Assembly (NCBI RefSeq): GCF_011064595.1
Contig: NZ_JAALJI010000002.1
Span: forward strand, 1-64,000
DNA length: 64,000 nucleotides
Source: Paludisphaera soli
Lineage (GTDB): Bacteria > Planctomycetota > Planctomycetia > Isosphaerales > Isosphaeraceae
Direction: 5' to 3'
In this document: positions 1 to 9,471 of the stretch, piece by piece
Numbering within the stretch: position 1 is the first letter of the stretch
Layout: each line of letters opens with the position of its first letter
Made by a program: the position numbers and the translations under genes
Notes under the pieces: generated by a model
The model's input: the letters and a program-made list of their open reading frames with translations, nothing else
What the model was told of the DNA's origin: nothing
The model's database searches: none

Positions 1-442
1 GACGTTGATCTGGAGCGCGGGGAGCGGCCAGCTTGCGGACGGTCGCCAGCGTCCGGAGCGTGGCGAGGTAGCGGCGGTGCGCGGCGTCGTGGCGGCGTAG
101 GGCCAGACTGGCTTGCGGGATCGTCCTCCCTTCGCCGGGTTTGAGGTCGGTGACCTCGTGCCAGCGCAGGCGGAACCAGCACAGGGCGGCCGTCTCGGCG
201 AGCGTCCTTTCGATCGGCGTGGGATTCGGCCCCGCCAGCTCGGCGGCGTGGCGGCGTAGGTTGGACTCGAAGACTTCGGCCCCCGTCTTTCCCTTGCCGA
301 CGGTCGCGGCGGCGTACTCTCTCAACGCCCATGCGTCGAGTTGAGTCAGGAATCTGTCGATGGGCAAAGAACGCCCCCCCGCCGAAGCGGGGACCGTCGT
401 CGAGTCGGGCGTCGGCTCGGTCGTCTCAGCTAGCGCCTGCAT
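1..442 (-). CDS. Hypothetical protein, 3' part beyond window edge
   Basis: Open reading frame that starts with ATG at 442 on the minus strand and stays open for 147 codons to the window edge, so the C-terminus is missing. It begins MQALAETTEPTPDSTT and contains a helix-rich, tryptophan-bearing stretch (WALREYAAATVGKGKTG near residues 38-55, CWFRLRWHEV near 90-100). The start overlaps the end of the upstream gene (stop at 426) by 17 bp, which implies translational coupling. I do not recognise the family. The pairing with an RRYYYRS-type small gene looks like a unit I associate with planctomycete genomes, possibly in several copies, but that is recollection and not shown here. Confidence 0.6.
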   Translation of the reverse strand, partial: MQALAETTEPTPDSTTVPASAGGRSLPIDRFLTQLDAWALREYAAATVGKGKTGAEVFESNLRRHAAELAGPNPTPIERTLAETAALCWFRLRWHEVTDLKPGEGRTIPQASLALRRHDAAHRRYLATLRTLATVRKLAAPRAPDQR

Positions 443-743
443 CGAGGTGTCTCCTTCGGCGACGGTGCCGCCATTGCCCCTTGTGGTGGTGGCAACCGGC
501 GGCGGTCAGGACCGACGTAGCTTCGGACTTCCCTTCCGCAACAAGGGTGGCGAGCAGGTCGTCGACCTTGTTCTCGCAACGCAAGCCTTCGCGCTCGGTT
601 TCTCGTTTGATTCGATCGAGATTGTCGAGACGGGCGATCAAATCGGCGACCTCGCCCGCCCCGTAATACTCGCTGACTACCCGCTCTCCCACCCGTCGAG
701 AACGGTAGTAGTAGCGCCGGCCGTTGATCGTCTTCCAGCCCAT
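426..743 (-). CDS. Small basic hypothetical protein (MGWKTINGRRYYYRS type)
   Basis: A 105-residue protein starting at ATG 743; the frame is open further upstream, but MGWKTINGRRYYYRSRRVG is a typical N-terminus for this planctomycete-type small protein, so I chose it. The N-terminal 45 residues are aromatic and basic (RRYYYRS, EYYGAGEVADLIARLD). A predicted helix with many charged residues follows, then a tail rich in His and Arg (CHHHKGQWRHRRRRR). There is no catalytic motif. The basic, tyrosine-rich head could bind nucleic acid, but that is a guess. It is the first gene of a two-gene minus-strand unit; its end overlaps the next gene by 17 bp. Confidence 0.65.
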   Translation of the reverse strand: MGWKTINGRRYYYRSRRVGERVVSEYYGAGEVADLIARLDNLDRIKRETEREGLRCENKVDDLLATLVAEGKSEATSVLTAAGCHHHKGQWRHRRRRRHLDAGAS

Positions 744-1034
744 GCCCCGAGTCTCCCTGCCTCGATGCCGGCGAGGTCGAGCGGTCGCATCAGGTTTAAC
801 CCACACGCTTGCGTTAGCCCCGCTCCAGTATACCACCCCTGGAAAATTTCGCGTGTACAGAACGCCAGAGTCGATCACCCGGCCAAGAGAGCCGCGATAG
901 CCACTGGCAATTCGCGGGTGTCGGATGCGAGAATGTCGTCGAGGACCGGCTCCGCTCGGGGGTGTGAGGCTGGTGTGGAAACCGACATGGTCGCGGTCGG
1001 GCCGGCCCTCGTCTACTCGATGATGCAGGCGTCG

Positions 1035-1406
1035 ATGTCTCTTGTCCTGGTGCGCTACTACTGCCCGGCATGCGGTTATCCCGGCCTCGCCTGGCCGGCG
1101 TACGCCCGGCTCGGCCGACCGCCCTGGTATCACCCCGGCCCGCCGCCTTACGATCGCTGGTACGGCGATCCTTCCTACCAGGTCTGTCCGTGCTGCGGGT
1201 TCGAACCCGGCAACGACGATGATGCGTGGTCAGGAGCCGTGCTCCCCTTGAGCTTCGAGCAATATCTACGCATGTGGGTCCGGTCGGGCGGGGCTTGGCT
1301 CGATGAGTCGCTCAAGCCGGGGGGATGGATCCTGGCGCAGCAACTCCGAGACGCAGGGATAATGCTCGACCCAAATGCATATAATCCCGGGAAGTGCAGA
1401 GACTAG
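1035..1406 (+). CDS. Small CPCC-type cysteine-rich zinc-binding protein
   Basis: About 123 residues from ATG 1035; ATGs at 1020, 1023 and 987 are in frame and also possible. It carries two CxxC pairs, CPAC near residue 10 (RYYCPACGYPGLAWPAY) and CPCC near 55 (YQVCPCCGFEPGND), which together make a probable zinc knuckle. The segment after the second pair (SFEQYLRMWVRSGGAWLDESLKPGGW) is helical. The arrangement matches small CPCC-family proteins of unknown function that are common as stand-alone genes. It is transcribed divergently from the 743/442 pair across a roughly 290-bp gap. No signal peptide is seen, so it is probably cytoplasmic. Confidence 0.7.
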   Translation: MSLVLVRYYCPACGYPGLAWPAYARLGRPPWYHPGPPPYDRWYGDPSYQVCPCCGFEPGNDDDAWSGAVLPLSFEQYLRMWVRSGGAWLDESLKPGGWILAQQLRDAGIMLDPNAYNPGKCRD

Positions 1407-1781
1407 GCAGGTAGTCGAAACGGCCGGACCCGCCGCATGATGGCGAGCCCGGCCGACGCTCGCAGCCGAGCCACCTCGCGGCCCGCCGGCCCGGCGAACG
1501 CCAGCCGCCGCCCCCGCTCGCACGACCGGTGGCGGACGACCGAGGGATCGTCTCGAAACTCGTCCGATGCGGCGAGGTTCCGGGACGTAGATTTCGAGAC
1601 GGGTAGCAGGACGGTTTCCGGCCCGCTGCCGCTGGTTCCGTCGCATCGCTCCCGAGCGTCCCATTAACGGGCGTTTTTGAGACAGGCGCCGGCGAACGTG
1701 TTCGTCCCTTTTTAGCGGGTTCAGGGTGAGGGGCTGGTCGAGTAGAATAGCGGCCCGTGCGATGGATTCGACCTTCAACCA
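1407..1781. other. Gene-free stretch upstream of the sialidase-like gene
   Basis: No reading frame here has a convincing protein. The only notable element is one arm of the CGTTTTTGAGACAGG repeat at 1672-1686. The last 100 bp before 1782 are AT-richer (TAGAATAG near 1744) and should hold the promoter of the next gene, but I cannot fix a -10/-35 pair. Confidence 0.4.
1672..1687 (+). repeat. Single copy of CGTTTTTGAGACAGGC repeat
   Basis: The 16-mer CGTTTTTGAGACAGGC lies about 110 bp upstream of the sialidase-like gene. The identical string is the right arm of the perfect inverted repeat at 3025-3056, downstream of that gene. Here the partner left arm is absent (the preceding bases are CCCATTAACGGG). 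Confidence 0.75.
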
Positions 1782-2891
1782 ATGAGACGTGAATCCATGA
1801 GACTGCGAGAAGCTGTGATTGCCTTCGCCGTCCTGGGCACGTTCCCCCTCGGCCTCACGGCGGCCGCCGACGACTCGGCCGCCAAGGTGACGACAGTCGC
1901 CGTCCCCGGCGGCGGCAAGCCCGTCGTGGCTCGCACCGATAAGGACGGTGCGGTTCACCTCCTGTTCGACTCGGGGGACGGGCCGAGGTACGCGAAGTCC
2001 ACCGACGGCGGCGTGTCCTTCTCCGCGGCCATTCCGGTGGTCCGCGGGGGTTCGCAGGCCGCGGGCCTGGAGTACGACGGCTGGGACATGGCCATCGGCA
2101 AGGGCGGCCGGGTCCACGTGGCGATGTCAACCAACGCCTGGAAGCTCAAGCTCCCCCACGAGGAGTGGGGCTTCTTCTATGCCAGCCTCGACCCGGACGC
2201 ATCTACCTTCTCGCCGGTGCGGAACATAAACAGGAAGCCGAGCGAGGGCTTCTCCCTCGCGGCCGACGAGAAGGGCAACGTCACCGCGTGCTGGCTCTCG
2301 GGCAAGCTCTACGCCACTGTCTCCCACGACAACGGCGAGACGTTCGGGCCGAACGTGGAGATTAATCCCCGGTTCAACCCGTGCGACTGTTGCACGACGA
2401 GTGCCGCCTACGGCGAGGACGGGCGGCTCGCCGTCCTCTATCGAGAGGAGACGAACAATGAGCGAGACATGTACCTCGTGCTCTGGGACCAGGCCCGCAA
2501 CGAGACGACGCGGACGCGGGTCGGCCGCACCCCGTGGAAGCTCGACGGCTGCCCCATGACGTACTACACGGTCCGGCCCGACCGGAGCGGATTCGCGGCG
2601 GCCTGGCCGACGAAGGGGACGATTTACTTCGCCCGCCTCGACGGCCGAGGCAAGTCGTCACGCCTGGCCGAGGTCGAGACGCCGGGGCGGTCGGGGATGC
2701 GGACGGGCCTCCTCGCCCTGAACGGCCCCGACGGGGGCACGCTCGTGGCGTGGAAGAAGGACGGCGTGGCGGGGTGGCAGCTCTATGATGCTGAGGGTCA
2801 ACCTTCCGGGCCGCCCGGCTCGGCGAAGAGCCCCGGCGACGGGGTCGCCGGCGTGGTCGGCAAGGACGGCGGGTTCGTCCTGTTCCGCTGA
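1782..2891 (+). CDS. Exported BNR/sialidase-like beta-propeller protein
   Basis: A 369-residue protein with an N-terminal signal peptide (LREAVIAFAVLGTFPLGLTAAADD, cleavage near residue 29). An ATG at 1797 could also be the start. The body contains Asp-box-like strands of the sialidase/BNR fold (AKSTDGGVSFS near 70, ATVSHDNGETFG near 185) and a Cys cluster (NPCDCCTT near 200), as in planctomycete exo-alpha-sialidase-like proteins. The arginine triad of true sialidases cannot be assigned, so enzymatic activity is uncertain; glycan binding or hydrolysis outside the cytoplasm is the likely role. It stands alone, bounded on both sides by copies of the 15-bp GAGACAGG repeat. Confidence 0.8.
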   Translation: MRRESMRLREAVIAFAVLGTFPLGLTAAADDSAAKVTTVAVPGGGKPVVARTDKDGAVHLLFDSGDGPRYAKSTDGGVSFSAAIPVVRGGSQAAGLEYDGWDMAIGKGGRVHVAMSTNAWKLKLPHEEWGFFYASLDPDASTFSPVRNINRKPSEGFSLAADEKGNVTACWLSGKLYATVSHDNGETFGPNVEINPRFNPCDCCTTSAAYGEDGRLAVLYREETNNERDMYLVLWDQARNETTRTRVGRTPWKLDGCPMTYYTVRPDRSGFAAAWPTKGTIYFARLDGRGKSSRLAEVETPGRSGMRTGLLALNGPDGGTLVAWKKDGVAGWQLYDAEGQPSGPPGSAKSPGDGVAGVVGKDGGFVLFR

Positions 2892-2915
2892 TGGCCTCGA
2901 CTCACGAGCGAGTGT

Positions 2916-2943
2916 CCCGAGCGAGGTCTTTATCTCGCTCGGG
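2916..2943 (+). terminator. Hairpin after the sialidase-like gene
   Basis: A perfect 10-bp stem, CCCGAGCGAG with CTCGCTCGGG, around an 8-nt loop, 25 bp after the stop codon at 2891. No T-tract follows, so it could end transcription or only protect the 3' end. Confidence 0.5.
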
Positions 2944-2985
2944 CCTCCCAGCTAGGAAAGCATAAAGGCGGCCTATCGGAAACGT

Positions 2986-3006
2986 CCCCGCTCGGTGAGA
3001 GCGGGG
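2986..3006 (+). terminator. Second hairpin with T-rich tail
   Basis: An 8-bp stem, CCCCGCTC with GAGCGGGG, around a 5-nt loop, followed by TCGTTTCGCTTT. This is the better terminator candidate for the gene ending at 2891. Confidence 0.5.
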
Positions 3007-3024
3007 TCGTTTCGCTTTGGGCGC

Positions 3025-3056
3025 CCTGTCTCAAAAACGAGCGTTTTTGAGACAGG
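3025..3056. repeat. Perfect 15-bp inverted repeat CCTGTCTCAAAAACG / CGTTTTTGAGACAGG
   Basis: Left arm 3025-3039 and right arm 3042-3056 are exact reverse complements separated by AG. The right arm recurs at 1672. The element has the look of fused mobile-element ends or a small palindromic repeat, but no transposase lies nearby. Confidence 0.8.
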
Positions 3057-3721
3057 CAGAGAACAGTATTAAGAGGGTTATCCTGCACGACCCGCCGATA
3101 GGTTCGCTTCGTCGCGTTGACCAGGATTCGTCGACGACATGATACCTCCCATGACAGCGGCATTGAAATGGTTGGAGAAGAATTAGACGCCCCAGCAGTC
3201 GAACCGAGGGTACCTCGGCATCCGCGGAACTGGTGCTACCCTGGCTACTACCGGCGTGATGGGACGCCGCAAGTCGTTCGTTGGACGGACGATGCTTGCG
3301 GCACTGAGTTGACTCTAGATCAGCTAGTCTAGGTTCGAATGCTAGACCCCAGCTTTCAGGAAACCCGGCATCAGACCGGGTTTTTTGTTGCGCCTCACTG
3401 CACCGACTGGTGCGTCGGTGCCTCGTGCCGCATACTCGCCGTCGAGGATTCGCGTCGGAGCCGATCGACCCCTCCCATCTCGGGGGTTCGAGCCCTCACC
3501 GACTCGCCCCCCGCATTCGCGGCGAAGCCTTTGTCGATGCCTCACGTAGTCGATCGCCCGGTCCCGCGACGCCGCGGTCGGGCGAGGAAGCCCGGGCGTT
3601 GGGGCGCTTGCAGCACGATTTCTTGCCTCGACTTCGTCGAAGACGGCGTAGGTTGGTCGGGTGGACGAAGACCGTCGCGAACCTTTCGCATGTCTCGCCA
3701 CCCTGCTCAGAGACTATCACC
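3057..3721. other. Gene-poor stretch before the sulfatase
   Basis: No convincing gene. A 54-codon plus-strand frame (about 3166-3332, containing NWCYPGYYRRDGTPQVV) reads somewhat like protein and may be a small gene or a remnant, but I cannot support it. A clean rho-independent terminator at 3361-3386 follows it, which suggests that something is transcribed from the left. Confidence 0.4.
3361..3386 (+). terminator. Rho-independent terminator
   Basis: An AAACCCGG / CCGGGTTT stem with a 7-nt loop runs straight into six T residues. It lies 29 bp after a small unassigned frame and 335 bp before the sulfatase start. Confidence 0.75.
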
Positions 3722-5380
<1,659 letters not shown>

Positions 5381-5454
5381 ACCGGTCGATCGGGCGGCCC
5401 GATCCTGAGACGGGTCGCCCTCCTCCCGGAACGTGAGCCGGTGGAGCCCATCCC

Positions 5455-6735
5455 ATGATGCGAAACCCCGGACGCCCTGCCCCGGACGTCCCGCCGAATC
5501 GTAGTCGTCGCGCCTTCCTCGCCCGAGCCGTGCTCTGGCCGGCGCTCGCCGGCCTGTCGGGCGATCCTTCGTCGCGGGCGGCGGATCGCGAGCCTTCCCG
5601 CTCCGGGAGGCTCTTCTTCACCTCGCGCGGCAGGACGGGACTCGTCGACGCCGACGGAGGCGGCCTGCGTTATCTCGACTTCGACAAGCCCGGTCAGGCC
5701 ACCTGGCAGGTCGGCGCGACGTTCCCCGACGGCCGCCGCGTGATCCTCCTCAGCATGGAGCCGCGACGCGACGGCCCCGGGCGTCCGTTCGACGAGTACT
5801 ACACGCAGACCCCGACGCACCTCTGGATCCACGACGTGGAGAGCGGGTCGCTGGAGGAGATCTGCACCCGGGATCGGCTGGCCCCTTTCACCACGCCCGC
5901 CCTGCTCTTGGGCGAGGATCGGCTGCTAGTGCAGGTGGTCCGCCAGAAGGTCGGCGAGGTCTTCAGCGTCCGGCTGGACGGGTCGGACCCTCGCGAGTTC
6001 ACCCGAGCCGGCGAGGGCCTCCCCTACGGGTTGAGCCTGAGCCCCGACGGCCGGAGGGTCGCGTTCCACCTCGCCGGGCCGGAGGGGTACCAGGTCTGGA
6101 CCAGCGACATCGACGGCAAGGATCGAGTCCGCCTGGCCGCCGCTCCGGGGCACCTGTACTTCGGCACGAACTGGTCGCCGGACGGGCGATGGGTCGTCTA
6201 CGTCGATTGTCGGCCCGCCGAGGACCCCGGCCACGACTGGGCCGAAGTCTGCGTCGGCCGCGCCGACGGCGGCGAGCACCGCGTGCTGACGAGCGGCGGG
6301 GCGATGTGGTTCGCCGCGACCTACGGGGACGCGAAGACGCGGGGAGGCGGTTCGAACGTGCCCTCGTGGACCCGCGACGGCTCGATCCTCTTCCCGCGTC
6401 GACTGCCGGATTCCAAGGTCCCCTGGGAGTATCAGGCGCAACGGCCCGACGTCGACCACTTCAATCGCGACTACAAGCCCGAGCTCGCCCGGGGAGGCAC
6501 GGAGATCTGTCGACTCGACCCGCGCGACGGGCGGATCTCCGTGCTGACCAACAGCCGCCCACCGGTTTGGGGCTTCCGCGCGAGCGAGTCGCCCGACGGC
6601 AAGTCCGTCGCCTTCTGCCGCGCCCCGACGGGGGGCCCGCCCGAGATCTGGACGATGGACGCCGACGGCGCCAACCCGCGATTCCTCACCCGGGGCCTCG
6701 ACGATCTCGGGGCCGATCATCCCCGCTGGTTCTGA
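5455..6735 (+). CDS. Exported TolB/PD40-type beta-propeller protein
   Basis: A 426-residue protein with a twin-arginine-like signal (SRRAFLARAVLWPALAGL). The rest consists of repeated beta-propeller strands with PD40-style turns (LSPDGRRVAFH near 195, NWSPDGRWVVYVD near 240, ESPDGKSVAFC near 385), as in TolB C-terminal propellers and oligogalacturonate-lyase-like proteins. No catalytic residues can be named. The segment WAEVCVGRADGGEHRVL and the closing DDLGADHPRW resemble the planctomycete WD40-like proteins placed beside sulfatases. It probably forms an operon with the sulfatase (74-bp gap). A role in handling the sulfated substrate is inferred from position only. Confidence 0.8.
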   Translation: MMRNPGRPAPDVPPNRSRRAFLARAVLWPALAGLSGDPSSRAADREPSRSGRLFFTSRGRTGLVDADGGGLRYLDFDKPGQATWQVGATFPDGRRVILLSMEPRRDGPGRPFDEYYTQTPTHLWIHDVESGSLEEICTRDRLAPFTTPALLLGEDRLLVQVVRQKVGEVFSVRLDGSDPREFTRAGEGLPYGLSLSPDGRRVAFHLAGPEGYQVWTSDIDGKDRVRLAAAPGHLYFGTNWSPDGRWVVYVDCRPAEDPGHDWAEVCVGRADGGEHRVLTSGGAMWFAATYGDAKTRGGGSNVPSWTRDGSILFPRRLPDSKVPWEYQAQRPDVDHFNRDYKPELARGGTEICRLDPRDGRISVLTNSRPPVWGFRASESPDGKSVAFCRAPTGGPPEIWTMDADGANPRFLTRGLDDLGADHPRWF

Positions 6736-6743
6736 CGATCGAC

Positions 6744-7940
6744 CTACGGCCTGGTCCCGACGCCGGCCGGCGTCTCGGATTCCGGGACGAGAAGCGTCGC
6801 GATCACCTGAGCGTAGACGCGATGGCCGAAGTCGTTCGGGTGGTTCACGCCGTTTCCGGTCTGGTCCCAGTCCTGCTTCAACGCCAGGAACCGCTCCCAG
6901 ACGGAGGTCAGGTCGGCGAGGGCGATTCCGGGGCCTAGAAGCTTCGCCAGGGCGTCGCGGTATTCCGGGAAGGCCTCGTGGCGGAGCCGGGTCCAGGCGG
7001 GATTGCCGAGCATCGTGGCGACCAGGACGAACTCGGCCTCGGGGAGTCGCTCGCGGACCTTCGCGACGAACGTCTCCACGTTCGCCTGATAGTCTTTCGC
7101 GGAACGTCCCGCCGCGTCGTTCATGCCGAACGCGACGACGACGAGGTCGGGTTGAGGCTCGACGACCTTCTCGACCATCGTGAGCGCCCAGGCGGTGTCC
7201 ATGCCGCCGACCGAGAGGTTCGCGAGCCGGACCTCGCCGTGGCAGGTCTCCTGCAAGTGGCGACGCACCAGCTCGGGATAGGCGGGCTGGAAAGGAGCCC
7301 CCTCGGCCCAGCCGGAAGCGTTGCATCCCGAGGAGATGCTGTCTCCCAGGACGACGATCGAGACGGGCTCGCGGCCTTTCAGCTTCCCCACAGTACGCGA
7401 GAGCGCCGCCGGGTCGAACACCGGGATGGGCGCGGTCCAGAGGTCCCGCTCGTGCTCGTACGTGATGCAGGTCTGGAGCGCGTGGTACTCCAGCTTCGCA
7501 CCGAAGAGGATCTCGCCGCCGCCGTCGCGGTGCGTCAGCTCGAACATCTGCGTCTTGGGGGGACGTCGCAGCTCGGCGGGGGCTGAAGAGACGATCCGCG
7601 AGCCCGGGGGCAGGACGATCTCGCGAGAGCCAGGCTTCCAGACGAAGTCGCGGCCATCCTCGTAGGCGACGTCGCCCGCCGAATTCCGAACGGCCAGCAC
7701 CTTCCGGATCGGGAACAAGACGGAGGCCCGCGCCTGGCCGGTCTCGGCGTCCTTGAGGAACAGCACGGACTCCCCCGCCATGACCTCACCCTTCCAGAAG
7801 GGACGCAGAAGGTCGGCCGAGTATTCCCAGGCCGGCTTCGCAGGATCGTCGGCGAAAGCCGGCGCGGGAGCGCCGAGGGTGAGGCCGATCGGCAGGCACG
7901 CGAACATCCGGAGGAGGCGGAGGCTTCGATTCGATGGCAT
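6744..7940 (-). CDS. SGNH/GDSL-family hydrolase, exported
   Basis: A 398-residue protein with signal peptide (RMFACLPIGLTLGAPAPAFA). The N-terminal 180 residues form an extra domain, probably beta-sandwich. The catalytic SGNH domain begins at VSIVVLGDSIS, with nucleophile Ser201. Block III is FGMND and block V is NHPNDFGH, giving the Asp and His of the triad. Such enzymes are lipases or carbohydrate esterases that remove acetyl groups. It is the last gene of the minus-strand run from 12162, 45 bp after the DUF1501 gene. It converges with the propeller gene ending at 6735, with only 8 bp between the stop codons. Confidence 0.88.
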   Translation of the reverse strand: MPSNRSLRLLRMFACLPIGLTLGAPAPAFADDPAKPAWEYSADLLRPFWKGEVMAGESVLFLKDAETGQARASVLFPIRKVLAVRNSAGDVAYEDGRDFVWKPGSREIVLPPGSRIVSSAPAELRRPPKTQMFELTHRDGGGEILFGAKLEYHALQTCITYEHERDLWTAPIPVFDPAALSRTVGKLKGREPVSIVVLGDSISSGCNASGWAEGAPFQPAYPELVRRHLQETCHGEVRLANLSVGGMDTAWALTMVEKVVEPQPDLVVVAFGMNDAAGRSAKDYQANVETFVAKVRERLPEAEFVLVATMLGNPAWTRLRHEAFPEYRDALAKLLGPGIALADLTSVWERFLALKQDWDQTGNGVNHPNDFGHRVYAQVIATLLVPESETPAGVGTRP

Positions 7941-7985
7941 GGCGATTCCGAATCCGACAAAGAGAGGGGCTTCGAGCCGCGGCCG

Positions 7986-9443
7986 TCAGCCGAACAGCTC
8001 GACGAGCGGCCGGCCGCCGTCCACCAGGGCGACGGGACGGCCGAGCGGGTCGAGGATGCGCGACTCGGGATCGATCCCGAGCGCGTGGAAGATCGTGGCG
8101 GAGAGCTCCTCGGGAGACACCGGGTCGTCCAGCGGATAGGCGGCGTCCTTGTCGGAGCGGCCGAAGGCCACGCCGCCGCGGACGCCCGCCCCGGCCAGGA
8201 CCGCCGGGAAGCAATGGGTCCAGTGGTCCCGGCCGAACTGGGCGTTGCTGAAACGAGGCGTCCGGCCCATCTCCCCCAGGCAGACGACGAGCGTCTCATC
8301 CAGGAGGCCGCGCGCGTTCATGTCTTCCAGGAGCGCAGAGAGAGTCTCGTCGAGGCCGGGGAGGAGGTGCCGTTCGAGGTCCTGGGCGCCCTGGTGGCTG
8401 TCCCAGCTGTAGCCGTCGGGCGCGTCCCAGACCACGGTGACGAACCGCGCGCCGGCCTCGATCATCCGACGGCCCATCAACGCCGACTGGCCGAACAGAT
8501 GTCGCCCGTATCGGTCGCGGACCCGATCGGGCTCCTGGCGGACGTCGAAGGCGTCGCGCATGGACGGCGAGGTCATCAGGCGGGCGGCGCGGGCCTGGAG
8601 CCGGCCGAACTCCTCGGCCGATTGCGACCGATCGAGCCGCTCCCGCGCGGCGTCGAACTGATCGAGCAGGCTCATCCGCCCCCGCGACCGGTCGAGAGTC
8701 ATGCCGGCGCCGCCGTCGAGCCCCTGGAGGCGGAAGTCCAGCTCCTCGTCGGTGCAGTCGCGGTAGTAGGGGTTGTCGTCCGGCCCGCGCTTGGGGATTC
8801 GGGTCGAGACGGCGTTGTACGTGTTGCCCAGCCAGCCGCCGTACCCGCCCGCGCGGTTAAAACCTTGAATGTGCCCCAGCGGGTTGGGCAGGTAGACGTA
8901 GCTTGGGAAGTCGCGACGTCGGGCCTCCGGGCTCGCCGACTCGTCCCGGCGATCCAGATACTCCACGATCGACCCCATGGCGGGCCAGTCCTGGGCGGCC
9001 GCGTCGACCATCGACGCCCCGCGCTGGGCCGGCGGGAGCGGACGCCCCGTCTGGATGTAATGGCAGGCGTTGTGGTCGTTGTAAGGGTGGGTCATCGTCC
9101 GGATGACCGCGAACCGATCGGAACACGCGGCGAGCCGGGGGAGGTGCTCGCTCATCAGCAGCCCCGGCGTCCGCGACGCGATCGGGCGGAAGGGCCCTCG
9201 GATTCCCGAAGCGGCGTCAGGCTTGAGGTCGAACGATTCGAGCTGGCTGGGCCCGCCGAACAGGAAGAGGAACAGCACGGACCGGGCCCGGGGGCTTCCG
9301 ACCACGCCCGCCTCCTCGGCGCCGAGCAGCGTCGTCAGGCTCGTTCCCAGCAGCCCCGCCCCGCCGGCCCGCAGGAGGTCCCGGCGAGTGAGCCCGCTGC
9401 AGACGCGGCGCGGGCGACCCTGGATCGTGAGCATGCTGTCCAC
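7986..9443 (-). CDS. DUF1501 domain protein, Tat-exported
   Basis: A 485-residue member of the DUF1501 family, which is greatly expanded in planctomycetes and related to the sulfatase/alkaline phosphatase fold; its biochemical role is unproven. A Tat signal is clear (LTRRDLLRAGGAGLLGTSL). Family landmarks are FLFLFGGPSQLESFDLKPDA near 62-80, MTHPYNDHNACHY near 115, GRHLFGQSALMGRRMIEAGARFV near 300, GEMGRTPRFSNAQFGRDHW near 400, and a C-terminal IFHALGIDPESRI. It lies 28 bp downstream of a second DUF1501 gene, so the two are co-transcribed paralogues. Confidence 0.9.
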   Translation of the reverse strand: MDSMLTIQGRPRRVCSGLTRRDLLRAGGAGLLGTSLTTLLGAEEAGVVGSPRARSVLFLFLFGGPSQLESFDLKPDAASGIRGPFRPIASRTPGLLMSEHLPRLAACSDRFAVIRTMTHPYNDHNACHYIQTGRPLPPAQRGASMVDAAAQDWPAMGSIVEYLDRRDESASPEARRRDFPSYVYLPNPLGHIQGFNRAGGYGGWLGNTYNAVSTRIPKRGPDDNPYYRDCTDEELDFRLQGLDGGAGMTLDRSRGRMSLLDQFDAARERLDRSQSAEEFGRLQARAARLMTSPSMRDAFDVRQEPDRVRDRYGRHLFGQSALMGRRMIEAGARFVTVVWDAPDGYSWDSHQGAQDLERHLLPGLDETLSALLEDMNARGLLDETLVVCLGEMGRTPRFSNAQFGRDHWTHCFPAVLAGAGVRGGVAFGRSDKDAAYPLDDPVSPEELSATIFHALGIDPESRILDPLGRPVALVDGGRPLVELFG

Positions 9444-9471
9444 TCCGTTCGGGGAGGGGTCGGAGGCGGGG

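Noticed and set aside
360-1034. Upstream extension of the CPCC protein frame
   Set aside because: It would run antisense to two coupled small genes; only the part from about 1035 reads as a conserved protein.
1266-2117. Minus-strand frame of 283 codons spanning the sialidase-like gene start
   Set aside because: No motif; it overlaps a signal-peptide-bearing gene and looks like a shadow.
3117-3332. Small plus-strand frame of 71 codons
   Set aside because: Part of it reads like protein, but there is no ribosome site, family match or supporting context, so it is mentioned only in the intergenic entry.
3275-3353. tRNA-like 3' end (GGTTCGAAT) just before a terminator
   Set aside because: The T-loop lacks the closing G-C pair and no D-arm, anticodon arm or acceptor stem can be folded around it.
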